From Polytrichum commune (lineage: Eukaryota; Streptophyta; Polytrichopsida; Polytrichales; Polytrichaceae), in NCBI GenBank assembly GCA_950295325.1, contig OX485807.1, forward strand, positions 34,256,440 to 34,316,439: a DNA stretch of 60,000 bases. Reading direction: 5' to 3'. This document shows positions 1 to 11,549 of this stretch, one piece after another. Each line of letters opens with the position of its first letter. Positions within the stretch are counted from its first letter, which is position 1. The position numbers and the translations under genes were made by a program. The notes under the pieces were generated by a model. It saw nothing but the letters and a program-made list of their open reading frames with translations, searched no databases and had not been told where the DNA came from.

Positions 1-1738
1 ATTTATCACCCGAAATTTTTAAAATAAATAATCAAGAACTACCGAAATAACTATAGTTAACTAGATTTCTTTCAATGCATTTTAGGGAGCACTTATATAT
101 ATATAAACTATAGATAACATCCACATTAAATATAGTGGACCAAAAATAACAAGGACAAGAAACGTCCAACTGTGAACACAAAGTGGTTAGGAAATTTGCT
201 CTTGAAACGAAGAAGTTGATGCATAGTCTCTGTCCTACAGACAGAGCCAACAAAACATGAGGCAAGAAACTAGACTCATATGAAATCACCGAATCGAAGA
301 TATAACCCAAGGTAGGAGATTAAGAATTTGAGCAATCCTTTGGGGTGACTAATGAAAGCACCGAATTCAAAACTAAGCTAGAATAACCAAACTAGGAAGT
401 TGAATTACTCTTCCGGGAGACTCATTTTGCACCAAATCCAAGGGTAATTGCGGGAAAGGAATCGAGGCAATGGAGCATGCCTTCATGGAGAACCTTAAAG
501 CACTTAAACTCAAGACTAACTCGAGGAAGGACACTAGGAAATTGAGCAACCCTTTCGAATCAAAATGAAGAAACTTGTGCTCACACAATGGTCATTGATA
601 ATCAAAACATGAATAATCCTAAACCTTATTTCCTTTGGCTTCGAGGTTCATTACAATTGTGTTGGACTCCCACACAAAGATGTACATTTCACATGCAATT
701 CTTGAGCAGAAAGTTAGCAAACCCCACTCCTGATGAAAACATTTGAAGCTCTCATACAATATGAAATTATTGTTGAAATTGAGATCCAAAACTCATGCAA
801 CCCACCTGAAATGTACAGTGTTGGAATAAATTCACTCCTGCATTATCACCCATATGCCAAACACATGAGATTTCACAAGGAGAGAGGTGAGGAGAGGAAG
901 TTGGAGAGGAGTGGAGAGGAGAACAGAAGAATTTACCTTCTAAAGATTGATGGTAGAGATGAGCCCAATCCGACCCATGTTGAGAGTTCGGGCCGAGAAG
1001 AAGCTTGTCCTGATTTCTTCAAGCCAACCCGATGGTTTGATGCCAAAATTGTGCCACCTAGGATGCCACATGGGATGAGTGAGTGTTCGGGCTGGCCCTC
1101 AATCTAGCCCCAAGTAGAAGTGGCCTTTAGTTAGTACCCCAACCATGAACCCTTTGAGTATGGCACTTTTTAGGTTTCTAAAACTCCTGGTTGTACTTGA
1201 ATTTTTTTTGCAATAGGAATCCATTTTGCTTTAACCAATGTTCAAATACAACCAAATTGTTTGAAATGTGATTTTTTAAATAAATAATGATCATGTCCAT
1301 GATGATAATTTCATTACTAATTTATATATTTTGGAATTAAAAGCATCCCTTGTCACTTCTCCATTAATTGGAGCATGTGAGAAAGTTGTTATAATGAAAC
1401 CAAAGATCCAACATGCAAACTGTTGGGCCTGCCACAATGTTGTGATCCACATTTATTTCACTGTCATACTTTACTTTGCATAATTGGAGAGAGGGGAGGA
1501 ATCATCACATATGAGCATACCTCTAATCCATCCACCATTTAAAAATAAAAATAAATAAGATCGACCCCTATAGAATTGTGGCCAACTCATCTCAAATGAT
1601 TAGACCAAATTAAATCGGAGATTTCAAATCTAATATTTAGGTGTCAAATCAACTAAATATAATAGCCTTTGGGATAAATTTATTTCAGGTTATTATATTT
1701 ATGTTGGATGAATGATAGGTGTCATGCTCATTATGATA
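1..1738. other. intergenic, no gene recognised
   Basis: AT-rich DNA with only short open frames on both strands; the longest (733-1107, +, 124 codons) has low-complexity Glu/Arg-rich composition and no domain I recognise. No RNA gene or transposon end is visible. The text near 1470-1530 (GA-rich, then a 'catcc' motif) weakly resembles the dispersed repeat at 17.2, 30.6 and 46.7 kb. Confidence 0.5.
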
Positions 1739-2124
1739 AGGTATGTGGGTGTTAATTTGGTCCGTATTTCACGATCTCCAAATTTTATCAATTAGATTTG
1801 CACAACAAAACTCATGTTGCATTAGCAAACCTATGATGAAACATATGAAAAAAAAAAAATTAAAAAAAAAACCAAAGCTCCCCTAATTTAGTTATGCTTG
1901 TCAAAAGTACATGTTTGTTAATTTGTGAATTGCATAGATAGGTCCTCCCAATTGTGTTCACTATTGAGTGTAGAGTAGGTATCAATATTTGAAGACGTAG
2001 TCCAATCTCTTTTAAACATGCGTCTTTATAAATGTTCGCTTTTTGATCCTTAATTACCGGACCATATACCAATCAAGTATAGGGGGCCCAATTAAGAAAA
2101 TGAGCCACTTAGGTAGAAATACCA
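1739..2124 (+). mobile_element. mariner-like MITE, copy A
   Basis: This non-coding element starts AGGTATGTGGGTGTTAATT and ends in a decayed inverted copy (ATACCA). TA dinucleotides flank it at 1737-1738 and 2125-2126. The interior matches two other copies at 35.0-36.2 and 37.8-38.4 kb, sharing a poly(A)-interrupted 5' part, a 'cctcccaattgtgttcact' block and a 'tttaaacatg(t/c)gtctttat' block. TA duplications plus short terminal inverted repeats point to a Tc1/mariner (Stowaway-like) MITE. It has no coding capacity, so it would depend on a transposase from elsewhere. Confidence 0.6.
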
Positions 2125-2126
2125 TA

Positions 2127-2840
2127 ACCCATTAATTAACCACCCTCTAGCCGTGCACTAGACCGTTGTCATAATGGTGAAGTGCCATTTCTAAAACCGA
2201 TCATGGCTCGGCGGCAACTCCAACGCGTGTACACTTAGTGTAACCAATGAAAGTCAGGTGTTAATGTACTCATGAGATAACCGATTTAGGCGATGTTCTG
2301 TATGGAAATGCGGAGTATTGTGTTCGGTGTAGGGAGAATCTAGTGAACGAGTAGGGGTTTGGACAAACTTTCCACTTTGAAAACTTGTAGCATTTTTTGT
2401 ATAGGGCAGGAAAATATGAAACAACTTGCATTCTTCGTGAATCCTTCTCGTCTATCTTGGAAAATTATCTCATGATTGTCAGACCAGATCTTCAATGCGA
2501 TAAAATCGCCTTATTTTCAAAGGTTAATGTATTTCTACCTTACCTTAATATGCCTTAATTGGGCCCTATGTTTGATTGGTGTAACTAGAACTTCACTATG
2601 GAATAGATTTCATTATTGGAGATTTGGGTGGCTCCAAATTCTGAAAACTCCCAGCGTCCTCTTCAAGAAACTTTCATCCATGGCCGCCTCTAGATGTTTC
2701 TGCCGCTGACGGGCGGCGACGGCGACGGCAGCGGCAAGGAAAGGCAGTCCCGTCTCCTCTCCTTCCTCCTCCTCGTCGTCGTCTACCGCAAGCCGTTTCA
2801 AGACTGCCTCTGTTTACCACCTCTGATTCACACGCTAGAT
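2127..2840. other. far upstream flank of the fasciclin-like gene
   Basis: The first half is AT-rich and featureless. Positions 2690-2830 switch to a GC-rich, CGGCGA-repeating stretch with short overlapping frames on both strands. This looks like a 5' leader or CpG-rich promoter segment rather than coding sequence. The frame at 2476-2709 ends a few codons after an ATG at about 2680 and could be a short upstream ORF. I recognise no protein. Confidence 0.35.
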
Positions 2841-4300
2841 GCTCGTTTCAATTCGGCGCAATGCCGTTACCTGTTTTACGAGGAAGGTATTTATGTCTTT
2901 GCTTGTGTAGAGGATAAATAATTTATGCAGAGTGATCTGTAGAGGTGGACAGTAGTACTCGTTAGAATCGTAATATGATTCCAGGCGCAATGAGAACTGT
3001 ACCCTGACCGACTCTTCTCCGTCGATGTTTGGTTTCTCCCTACCTCAACAGCACCTCTGTTGATCACAAATCAACAGTATATCACAGATCTCCTTTTGCA
3101 GTGCGGCGCCATGCCCTTGCATGTTTAGTGAGATCGAGATTTGAGGTAAGAGTGTACAAAAGCTTGAGAAGCACTAGTAGAACTACCCTACCTTGTTAAG
3201 ATCTGTCTCTCTTCCTATTTCAGCACTCCATCAATGCGACTCACATGTCAGTTCCTCTTTTTTCTGCTCAATGCCTTGTCTAATTTTGGAGGATAAGAGT
3301 TCTGTTTTTATCCATGTAGAAGTAGAGGCAGGATCAGTGTGTATGTTTGACAAATCTCATTTGACGTTCAACTTCAAATCCAAACTGTTACGTGACGTTT
3401 TCAAAAACGAAAATGAATGTCAATTGACATCTACATTTTCTTCTAAAATGTCACCTCAATGTCACATGCCTAGTAGTACGTGTCATTTCGATTTCTAAAG
3501 TGTCAATTGACGTGTGGCTTTTCTCTTCATAAGTCACGCTACATGCCAAAATCTAAATTGTGCGTGTCAATCGACGCGCAGTTTATCTTTGTGCAAGTTT
3601 TTGCATGTCAAATGTCAAAAACTTGCAAAAACTTTGTCAAAAATACACACTGGGCAGGATGGCTTCAAGTCTACAGAGGTAGAGAATAATTTCGACCTTA
3701 TGAATCCAGCGATTTAGAGTTCCCACGTCTCCAGTATATTGTACCCTGCTCAGCACTCTTCTTCGTCAACTTCTGTCCCTCTAACCTGTGCTTTCTTAGC
3801 GCCACTTCCGTTGATCAATTTGATTCAGACATCAGATCTACTCCTGTACTGGAGCGCAATGACGTCTTTGTCCGTCTACAGGATGAAAATGTCACGCCGA
3901 GTCTGGAGAGGTAGATGATGTTTTCGATCTCATAAAGCCAGTTAGAATTCGAATAATCACTTCTGTCTGTGGATTGCATAGATTGTTGTCCTGGAATGTA
4001 AGATAGTTCAAGTTGCTATGTGGGTTTGCTCCTGGTGAGCGGAGAACGGGTGAAAAAGCGAAGGCGAAAGCAGTCGATAAAATCACTTACTATAAAACCA
4101 CTGTGATCACGCACCAATTCCTCGCCTATACTGGGGCGCAATGTTCTGCTCTATTTTATCGAGGACAAGAATTTTGTCTTTGTTAATACAGAGGATAAAG
4201 AGTTTCACAGACGTCCACAGAGGTGGATAAAAATCTCTATTCTTAGAATCTATGTAACAATATATTCACTCCTGTATATTGCATTGCATAGGAAGCTCTT
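2841..4300. repeat. degenerate tandem repeat array upstream of the fasciclin-like gene
   Basis: Diverged copies of one motif recur about every 300-550 bases. Each has a '(c)ggcgcaatg' box, then 'gtcttt(g)', then '(t)acagaggataaa' or '(t)acagaggtaga', then 'ttagaat(c/t)'. Clear copies begin near 2848, 3845 and 4125; weaker ones lie near 3100, 3265 and 3640. The repeats run to within about 20 bases of the long-form ATG of the gene at 4316, so they occupy its promoter and probably its 5' UTR. Indels have destroyed any shared frame, so they are not an ancestral exon array. Confidence 0.5.
3340..3640. promoter_or_regulatory. cluster of palindromic TGTCAATTGACA / TTGAC sites
   Basis: Within 300 bases there are many TGTCA or TTGAC words. 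Three are arranged as palindromes: a perfect 12-mer at 3418-3429, an 11/12 match at 3501-3512, and a 20-base imperfect palindrome at 3561-3580 centred on the same core. TTGAC is the core of the WRKY-bound W-box, and TGACGT-type cores are bZIP targets. The cluster lies about 0.7-0.9 kb upstream of the fasciclin-like gene. A regulatory role is inferred; the words could also be remnants of the surrounding repeats. Confidence 0.3.
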
Positions 4301-4315
4301 CTGGAAACTACGAGG

Positions 4316-5383
4316 ATGATGGATCCAGGTTGCTATTGCTCTCTCCAAATGAGTGCTTTACAGGTGAAAAATCGAAAGCGGAAGGAGCAAATATATACAC
4401 TGGCTAGAAAGGATATGTTTATTAGCTGCTTAGTGCTCTTGTTGTTGCTTATCACGTCTTCAATTCTGAGAGTAGCGGAAGCAAGAAACCATGGCCACAA
4501 CCATACCAGTAGTGAGCCCTCAAACACGACATCGCTAGCTCCTGCACCTCAAGCTCCAGCCCCTCGATCAAAAGTGAATGGATCATCCGAAGGCAAAGCA
4601 CCTATAATTTCCATTGCCCCGGCCCCTTCCAATCAAGATTTCGCCTCTGAGGATGTGGCAAAACACTTGCAAGGATTTTCGCAGTACCAGACAATCGCTG
4701 AAGGAGTAGAATCTGTTGAACGTTTCCTTATAATCCCTAACACGACCTTGTTCGCTCCTTATGATGACGCTCTGGATCTTATCGGCCACCTGACAGGGGA
4801 GTCGGCCATGGCGCTACTGAATTTCCACCTTGTGTCACGGCGTCTAAACTTCTCAGAGCTCTTAAAATTAGAGCTGGGTACGAAGCTCTTAACAAACCTG
4901 TCCAACATCGCAGTTGTAGTTACAAACAACTCGGCTGACCACTTCATGGTGGACAACGCCCTGATAATCAACCCCGACATGTTTCTGGACGAACGAATTG
5001 CAGTACATGGAATCGACCATGTGTTCGATGTAGCAGCGTACAACAATATCATGTCTCTCGGGCCCCCGTCTCCAAGTGATGAAGTTCCTTTCGACAATGC
5101 CGCACCACTTCAGACTGTGCCAACGCCAATTACCTTTGGATCAGCTTCTTCTCCGACTCCTAATTCAGTCTCGGCGCCACCTGGATCTTCGTCGGAGTTC
5201 CCAATGCCAGCGACTTCAGTCCCACCCGGGTCACCAGTTTGCAACTATTGCTTACCTTATCTGGTCGTCCCGTCGGATTCACCTCCTCTACCATATCACA
5301 AGAGGAATTTCATCAACGGCCTCATTGGACAAGCTGGTATAATAACAGGAACAACGATCTTTGTTGTTTACAGCCACTTTTAA
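4316..5383 (+). CDS. fasciclin-like arabinogalactan protein, single FAS1 domain
   Basis: A 355-codon uninterrupted frame. Fasciclin-like arabinogalactan proteins are secreted, heavily glycosylated, often GPI-anchored proteins of the plant cell surface, implicated in wall organisation and adhesion. A hydrophobic signal peptide covers about residues 34-56 (LLLLLITSS core, AEA before the likely cut), so translation may really begin at Met34 (4415); the first 33 residues are basic and non-hydrophobic. Then come Ala-Pro arabinogalactan modules (LAPAPQAPAP, IAPAP) and several Asn-X-Ser/Thr sites. One FAS1 domain (about 110-235) has an H1-like TTLFAPYDDA and an H2-like VHGIDHVFDV. A Ser/Pro-rich second linker follows, and the C-terminus is hydrophobic (about 334-355), consistent with a GPI signal. 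The gene stands alone and appears intronless. Fold and family are clear; the exact function is not. Confidence 0.85.
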   Translation: MMDPGCYCSLQMSALQVKNRKRKEQIYTLARKDMFISCLVLLLLLITSSILRVAEARNHGHNHTSSEPSNTTSLAPAPQAPAPRSKVNGSSEGKAPIISIAPAPSNQDFASEDVAKHLQGFSQYQTIAEGVESVERFLIIPNTTLFAPYDDALDLIGHLTGESAMALLNFHLVSRRLNFSELLKLELGTKLLTNLSNIAVVVTNNSADHFMVDNALIINPDMFLDERIAVHGIDHVFDVAAYNNIMSLGPPSPSDEVPFDNAAPLQTVPTPITFGSASSPTPNSVSAPPGSSSEFPMPATSVPPGSPVCNYCLPYLVVPSDSPPLPYHKRNFINGLIGQAGIITGTTIFVVYSHF

Positions 5384-7237
5384 AAACTTTTGGAATTTTG
5401 ATATATTACAAATTTTGTTCAATTGACAAGGTTCAATTGCAACTGCCACGCCACTGCTTTCAATGCAGTTTGAGTTGACAGGATCGGAGTCTCGATTCAA
5501 GACGTTCTGTAGGGCTCAAATTTAGGTGGACTTACTTCCACACCTCTGGGAAAAGGGGATCGTATTTACGCACGGATTGTCCATCTGTTTTTCGTGTACT
5601 CTCCAACACTGATGGATCGGGAGACGCACCAGCAACTTTTCGACTTAATTCCATGGACGATTGATTCTGCAGACTTCTCTCCCCTTGGTGACTGGTCTGT
5701 AGTTTGCCTGGTTTCATGGCAAGTGTTTGCAGCACTTAGCTGGTGTTGGCTCCAGGTTGCCTGGAGCCAACAGTGACCTTCTAGTAGCTCAAAACATTTT
5801 CAAGGTGTATGGCTACTCCATGGCTGCTCCTCTACATTTGCTTGAAGTCCCTGCAACTGAATTCAGGACGCATGAGCGAGCGGGTTCTTCTGTTATCAGG
5901 ATTCAAAGCTGCAGGGAGACCAAATTGGGAATTATTGGAGGGATCTGAGACGCAGGCATGATGTTAAGAAGGTAATCATTCATTCTCTAAGGTATCTGCA
6001 TAGGAGCGTGACTACTGTTGAGGAGACACTTTCACCCCATATGTATTCTTTGGAATTACGTATGCAAGTCAGTTCACCTTCCAAGGGTGTTGTTCCTAAA
6101 ACACCAGTGTAACCTTGCCGATATTGCCATTGAGATATCACCTCACGGATTAAAGTGTAAGTAGATATACCAGGTCATTGGTTGCATGCTTCAAGTTTTA
6201 CAGGCTAAGGTCGGTGACATTGGCATGCATGGTGGATTGGATTCATTAGGTTACTTGCTTGCCTCAGTCAGATAATTAGTACAGTTGCAGTTCAACTTTC
6301 CATGTATTGTCTCGTAAGGTAGTCCTATAACAGACACTAGTTCCAAATTGGACCTGAATCTAGATTTGTGTATATGATTAAGTCAGAATGCATAGTTACG
6401 GACGAACGTGGTGTAGATTTTTAGAGATAGTATCCCAATATAGACCCACATGACACATACCATAGTGTAGAGAGAAAGTTGCATAAGTGTCACTTCTGGC
6501 ATGTCACTTCCTCTGCTTTGATCTGCTGCAATCAGCCTGCGGACTTGCCTCGACCTGCTAGAGATTAGTATGTAAAGCTGGTTTTGTTTGGAAATGAGGA
6601 TGTGTTGCCAGGGACCGAAATTAGTGTGATAGTCGTCCGATTAACGAGTGCCTATTAGACGTTGTTTATGTAGGATGAAACAGCAAAATCTGTACCTACT
6701 TAGACTATGCTTTTATGATTCGTAGGATGATTCTGCTCTCTGAAATTTACTGAGAATCATCAACGCAAGTGACAGAACTATTTATGTCACACTTCTGACT
6801 CTGAATTAACTGAGTCACACTACACTAATCTGTCACTTGCCTGTTTAATCAGCCAATCTACCAATTGATTAGACGTAACAGCTTTATAATTATAGGATAG
6901 CTTCGGAGAGATTGAGCTCTTATATTGAGGGCTTAACAGCTTCTGTTATACATAAAACCTTGCTGCTCGATATTATGAGTTTCCGACCATCGAGGAACTC
7001 TCTCTTTGTGGTGATCAATGAAACTGACCTAATCAGATCACCAGGCTGTGTGAGCAACAAATGTCAACAGATCACAAGCATGTGAAGAACCAGTAAATGT
7101 TCTATCAGTTATTGAAAAGGGCAGATGAGGGCGAAGTTGAGGTCCACAATTCATATTTAATCTCCTCGCCTACCTGTAAGTTAGGTCACATTTATGGTAC
7201 AATATAGTTTGGAATGGAAGAATGCAATAATGTCCAC
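5384..7237. other. 3' flank of the fasciclin-like gene, no further gene seen
   Basis: The first few hundred bases are probably the 3' UTR. The rest has frequent stops in every frame and no recognised RNA or transposon. Two short frames at 5594-5776 and 5727-5948 flank the hairpin at 5744-5772 and look accidental. Confidence 0.45.
5744..5772. repeat. perfect 13-bp inverted repeat with 3-base loop
   Basis: TGTTGGCTCCAGG at 5744-5756 is followed by TTG and its exact reverse complement at 5760-5772. It lies about 360 bases past the stop of the fasciclin-like gene. In a plant this is not a conventional terminator; it could fold in a long 3' UTR. Confidence 0.6.
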
Positions 7238-7690
7238 ACATAACATCACTCAGTTGCACCATGGGGCCAGGAAATTTCTGGGCACAGTAGAGTTATTTGT
7301 AAAGTAAAGCAGATGAAATCATGGGTTTAGTCCTAAACCCTAAGTTTATGAGAATTAACACACAGTCATCTTAAGTTTTTTTAATGCGTAAAGTATCATA
7401 CACAAAGAGTGGTGTCGGACTATTAAAAAACCGGCTTTTTAGCTTGTCGTACTAGGATATAACATCACTAGGATAACATCACTCAGTTGCACCGTGGGGC
7501 TAGGAAGTTTTTGGGCATAATAGAGTTATTCGTAAAGTAAAGCATTTGAACTATGGGTCTAGTCCCAAACCTTGAGTTTATGAGAATTGATACAAAGTCA
7601 TCTTAAGTTTTTTTAATGCTTAAATTATCATACACAAAGAGTGGTGTCGGATTATTATAAAAACCGGCTTTTTAGCTATTCGTACTAGGA
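7238..7690. repeat. two tandem copies of a ~230-bp unit
   Basis: Copy 1 is about 7238-7464 and copy 2 about 7473-7690. Both run from 'acatcactcagttgcacc' through 'gtaaagtaaagca', 'tttatgagaatt', 'catcttaagttttttt' and 'acaaagagtggtgtcgga' to 'accggctttttagct'. They differ by scattered substitutions and small indels. Neither copy codes for protein. Confidence 0.75.
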
Positions 7691-7978
7691 TGGGTGAGTC
7701 AAGCTAGCCTTGCATAGGTTGATCTAGGATTTAAGTTAGCGGGTCCCATGTGCATAACCTATTTTAGATCTTAAAATTCTCTCAAAGGTTGAGAGATGCA
7801 AAGAGGATGTCCCAAAATTTGCACCCAACTTTCAAAATAGGCTCCAATACATGATAAGCTAAGGAGCTCTTAATAGAACTTTTTCTCAAAGAAAGATCAA
7901 ACCCACGGTTCCATCCCTCTTTGAGCGACTTTACAAAGAACTGTAACGCCCCGTTTACCTTACAAAATGAACGGTATT

Positions 7979-8164
7979 CAACCTTACTACTATTCAATTC
8001 ATGACACTAAACCAACAAGGTACCCAACCTTACTATTGTTCAATTCATGACAATAAACCAACATGTACCCAACCTAATTATTGCCCATTTCATGACACTG
8101 AATTGACAACTACCCAACCTAACTATTGTTCAATTCATGACACCAAACTAACAAGTACGCAACA
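7979..8164 (+). repeat. 45-bp minisatellite, four copies, three in frame
   Basis: The unit starts with CAACCTTACTATTGTTCAAT and includes TTCATGACACTAAACCAAC. Unit 1 is 46 bases, the next three 45. The last three keep one open frame (8001-8210, 69 codons) that reads as a 15-residue repeat of the type TQPNYCSIHDTKLTS. The first unit is out of that frame. There is no signal peptide and no known family; coding status is doubtful. Confidence 0.6.
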
Positions 8165-9907
8165 TCAAGCTCAACATTCAATCATGCTATCGGCAACTTC
8201 AGTTTTTTAAATACATCAATTATATGATCAATGGCTACAGGCACCAGTCCCCAAGTGGTAGCCTACACCTACCTAACATTGTCGCATCCAGGATTATTGG
8301 AGCTTACTTTACCTACCTACCAGGGCAAATGGCCCACTTTTCGGCGCCATGCCAACCTCTTACTTTGTTGTCTTTGTTTGGAAAGGGAGCAATAGTGTCA
8401 GGTTGAGTCTAAGTGTTATGGAGCGACAACACATTCGACATTGATAAATTATTGTGTGTTTAGAACATTTTATTGTTCAAAAGACATCGTAATTGAATTG
8501 ATCTTTGGGTTTAGGACCCATATGTCATGTTAAATTGTATTCAAATCGAACCACCTCCCTATATATACAACCAATGAAAGGAGCAGCTCATGTATACATG
8601 GAAAAAGGTAGACGTGCCTAATTCCAACACAATAATAATATGAGCATCCTACATTTGAGTGATATGTGGTTAATTAGGTGTGGATCACAAAATAGACACT
8701 GAAAAGATACATGCCAAAATGAGATTAAAATACGTGCTCAAAATATGCTAACCATTCTAGGTTCGATATCCAATGTGATTCAAGGGACATATAGGACCAC
8801 ATAATGAGCACAAGAATCATCGTCACTTTGATAATGAATGAAACAATGATGTGAACTTTGAAAATTATGAGGCAAATTGCTATGGGCATGATTTGGATTT
8901 CATACAAGAAGTGATTGCGGAGCGAAAAGTATCCACAAATAACACACAGTCGATCTTAGGGCCCAACTCCTGTCAAATTCCACGACATACCAATCTGCAT
9001 TGACATGGTTCTGTTCAATGTTGCAAAGAGTATTCTGCCAAGCAACATTAATGTAAATTAGTCCAAGAGCTGGTGCCAAATGGTGATGAGCTCCAACTCT
9101 GCAATTGGCCTAGTTTTTTGGAATATAAAACGTCTTTGGGAGGGGGTCAATTGCATCAAATGTAGGTTGGGATGTCCGACGGAAGGGTTTAAGCACCCTC
9201 TCTACCTTAGTTACACTTGGATCTTCAACCATTCACTACGTTCTCATTCTTCCACTTCTACACTGATAACTTATGTGCAATTAGGTTGCCTTTGCAATTG
9301 GTTGTCTCTTTTACCCATGCAAACTGCCTTGGGTCAAATTTAGACCACAAAGACTTATAACTTTGTTTATCAATCCATATGGCAACTATAGTTTTAAAAA
9401 AGAGAAGAGAAAAGAAATGAAAAACGTATTTTTTGTTATTATGGTAACATATATTCAAAATAATGTGGAATGTTAATAAATTAGCGCGGGATCGGACAAC
9501 CTTATTGCACATGTGAATGTAGTTTGTATGAGGTTTCAAACGAAAGCTATTGGAAATGCGAAATCAAAAAGCCCAACTCACTCCTATATCTAAGGACCGA
9601 AAGTTGTGAAAATCTAAGACCATGAAAATCTAAGGGTCCCTTGAAAATCATCCAAAGGCCGTAGGGTGGGAAATAAAATCCTACTTTTGCAGTTTATGGG
9701 CTCTAATTTAAGCTTACAATATGTCATGTAAAGTGAAAGTGCACCATTTTGAGGGATTGTGACATATTTTATCAACAATAATAATAAATAACAGGTAGTT
9801 CGGGGCCCTGTTGTGGCAACATAATATTCTATGAGCCAATGAATGAAATGAAATGAAATTGATACTAAAGTCCAAGAAGTCGAAAAGGCTAATGGGATTG
9901 AAGTACA
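8165..9907. other. intergenic, nothing recognised
   Basis: AT-rich DNA with short frames only. A GAAAT pentamer run sits at about 9840-9860, just 3' of the LINE remnant. I see no gene, RNA or transposon end. Confidence 0.45.
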
Positions 9908-10990
9908 TCATGATGGTTTCATACTTGCTAATTCTCTAGAGTGGTGGAGTGCGGTAGCCTCTTTGAGATAGAGGCTAAAATCAACATGGTGGTCCAATTG
10001 AAAGAAAGACTCAAGGCTTCCTAGGACTACACATTCCCAATTGTGATGGAAAATTACCTGTAAGGGCTTATATAGGGGACATTCCAACACGAAATGTGCC
10101 TCATTTTCAACTGCATTATAGGAGCAAAAGTGGCATAGTCTAGTATCTAGAGATAGGGATTTTTGACCATTGTCCGATTTCAATGGCTAATCTATGGTTC
10201 AAGTTGTGGTGGTGTGTTGTGGTGGTGTCAATAATTGCTTCAAGTACAATGCACATTCATATTTGAGAAATTCATTGAGGTGGAGATAACCTTGTTTCTT
10301 CCTTGAGATATGGTAAGAATTCCACTGTTTAGCAAGAAAGGCCTTCTTCATATCATCATATGTTATATTAGGTGCAGTTGGGTTGTCATGGGTGTCCCAA
10401 TGAGATAGACCCAATGATGTCTTCCACATGATTGCCAATTTGTGCCAGATGTTAAATCCTTATTAGGCCATGTGTCAAGAAAGTGAGGCTACTTTACTGG
10501 CTAACAAAGAGAGTGATATGCGGGCGAGCCATTGTTGAAAGCCTATAGTGCAATTATAATAACTTAAGAGTTCAGCCAACTAAATGTGATTGTCAAAGAA
10601 CCCATTTTGATGTGACACATCAAATGAATCTTCTAGGAAACCTCCCATTGAGAGTTTTTCAAGTTGCCTCCCCAAATTTCAAAGCCACATGTGAAAGTCG
10701 GGAGTTCCAAAACCTTGATGGAATTTGAGTTCCCAACATATGACTGCAACTACTGCCTTTTCCTAGATGCACATCAAGAATGTCATACCCGTGATACTTC
10801 ACTTTTTACTAGATGGCTCAAAATATCTATGTGAATAAAGATCAATCCCAAGGCATCTCAATTGGGTCCTTGTCTAGGTAGATAGCCTCTTAGTTTAGTT
10901 TCATTTTGGTACTTTGATTGCTAAGAACACTAGATTTGCATTGGACCCACTTCTTCTTGATGAGGCAGGAATTATGTCCACTTGGTGTCA
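9908..10990 (-). pseudogene. LINE (non-LTR retrotransposon) 3'-end remnant
   Basis: Minus-strand frames at 10438-10199 and 10183-9908 read in the order expected for the C-terminus of a plant LINE reverse transcriptase. First comes a stretch around KQWNSYHISRKKQGYLH and LNEFLKYECALYL, then a zf-RVT-type Cys cluster RLCHFCSYNAVENEAHF followed by LECPLY, and a tail SLYLKEATALHHSREL. The frames are offset from each other and broken by stops, so this is dead. Positions 10500-10990 read as a decayed upstream continuation, but only by weak resemblance. The same C-terminal tail recurs at 28.65-28.90 kb. Confidence 0.6.
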
Positions 10991-11549
10991 TGTAGGATCC
11001 ATGTAGATTTTTCTTCATTCAAATTTGGTTTAAATAAAATTGGACCAACTACGGCTTCTCGATCAATTACACATAATATTTTATCACCGGTTAAGGGCCC
11101 TCAAGCTCAAGTGTAAAGCGGCCCTAACTATGAAAGGAGAAAACCTCGCAAATCTTACAAGAATTGAGTATGAGCTGCATTGGTTAAATGGCATTTTAAA
11201 ATTGTACAAGTTCTGAGAGTGTCTGGTGGTTAAATTCTATACAAATGACATGGTAGCCGCTAATTGAGCAATTCGTCAAAGAAAATTGATCAACGTTATG
11301 CCAGGCGACCCGCTACTCTGAAGCTGTTTCTCCATCTGATGCAATGCTGCATGAGCGTGTCTTCAGAGTGCTGATGGAGCTTGAGCGTGTTAAGTTTTCT
11401 TGCGTAAGCCACGCACTCACATGTCAAACCATCTCTCAAGAGTCCGCTGCGCTTCATCCCATGCCCACATCTGGCATAGTAAATGCACTGGCACGAGTTG
11501 TGGCAGGGACGAGGGACTTGATGTCAACTAACTTTGCGTCATGGCAAGG
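10991..11549. other. 3' flank of the 5-phosphatase gene
   Basis: Lies downstream of the minus-strand 5-phosphatase stop. It probably contains that gene's 3' UTR near 11200-11549. The open frame 11344-11595 (+) overlaps the terminal exon antisense and is a shadow. Confidence 0.4.

Noticed and set aside
733-1107. 124-codon frame near the left edge
   Set aside because: Charged low-complexity composition, no homologous motif, no supporting splice or promoter context.
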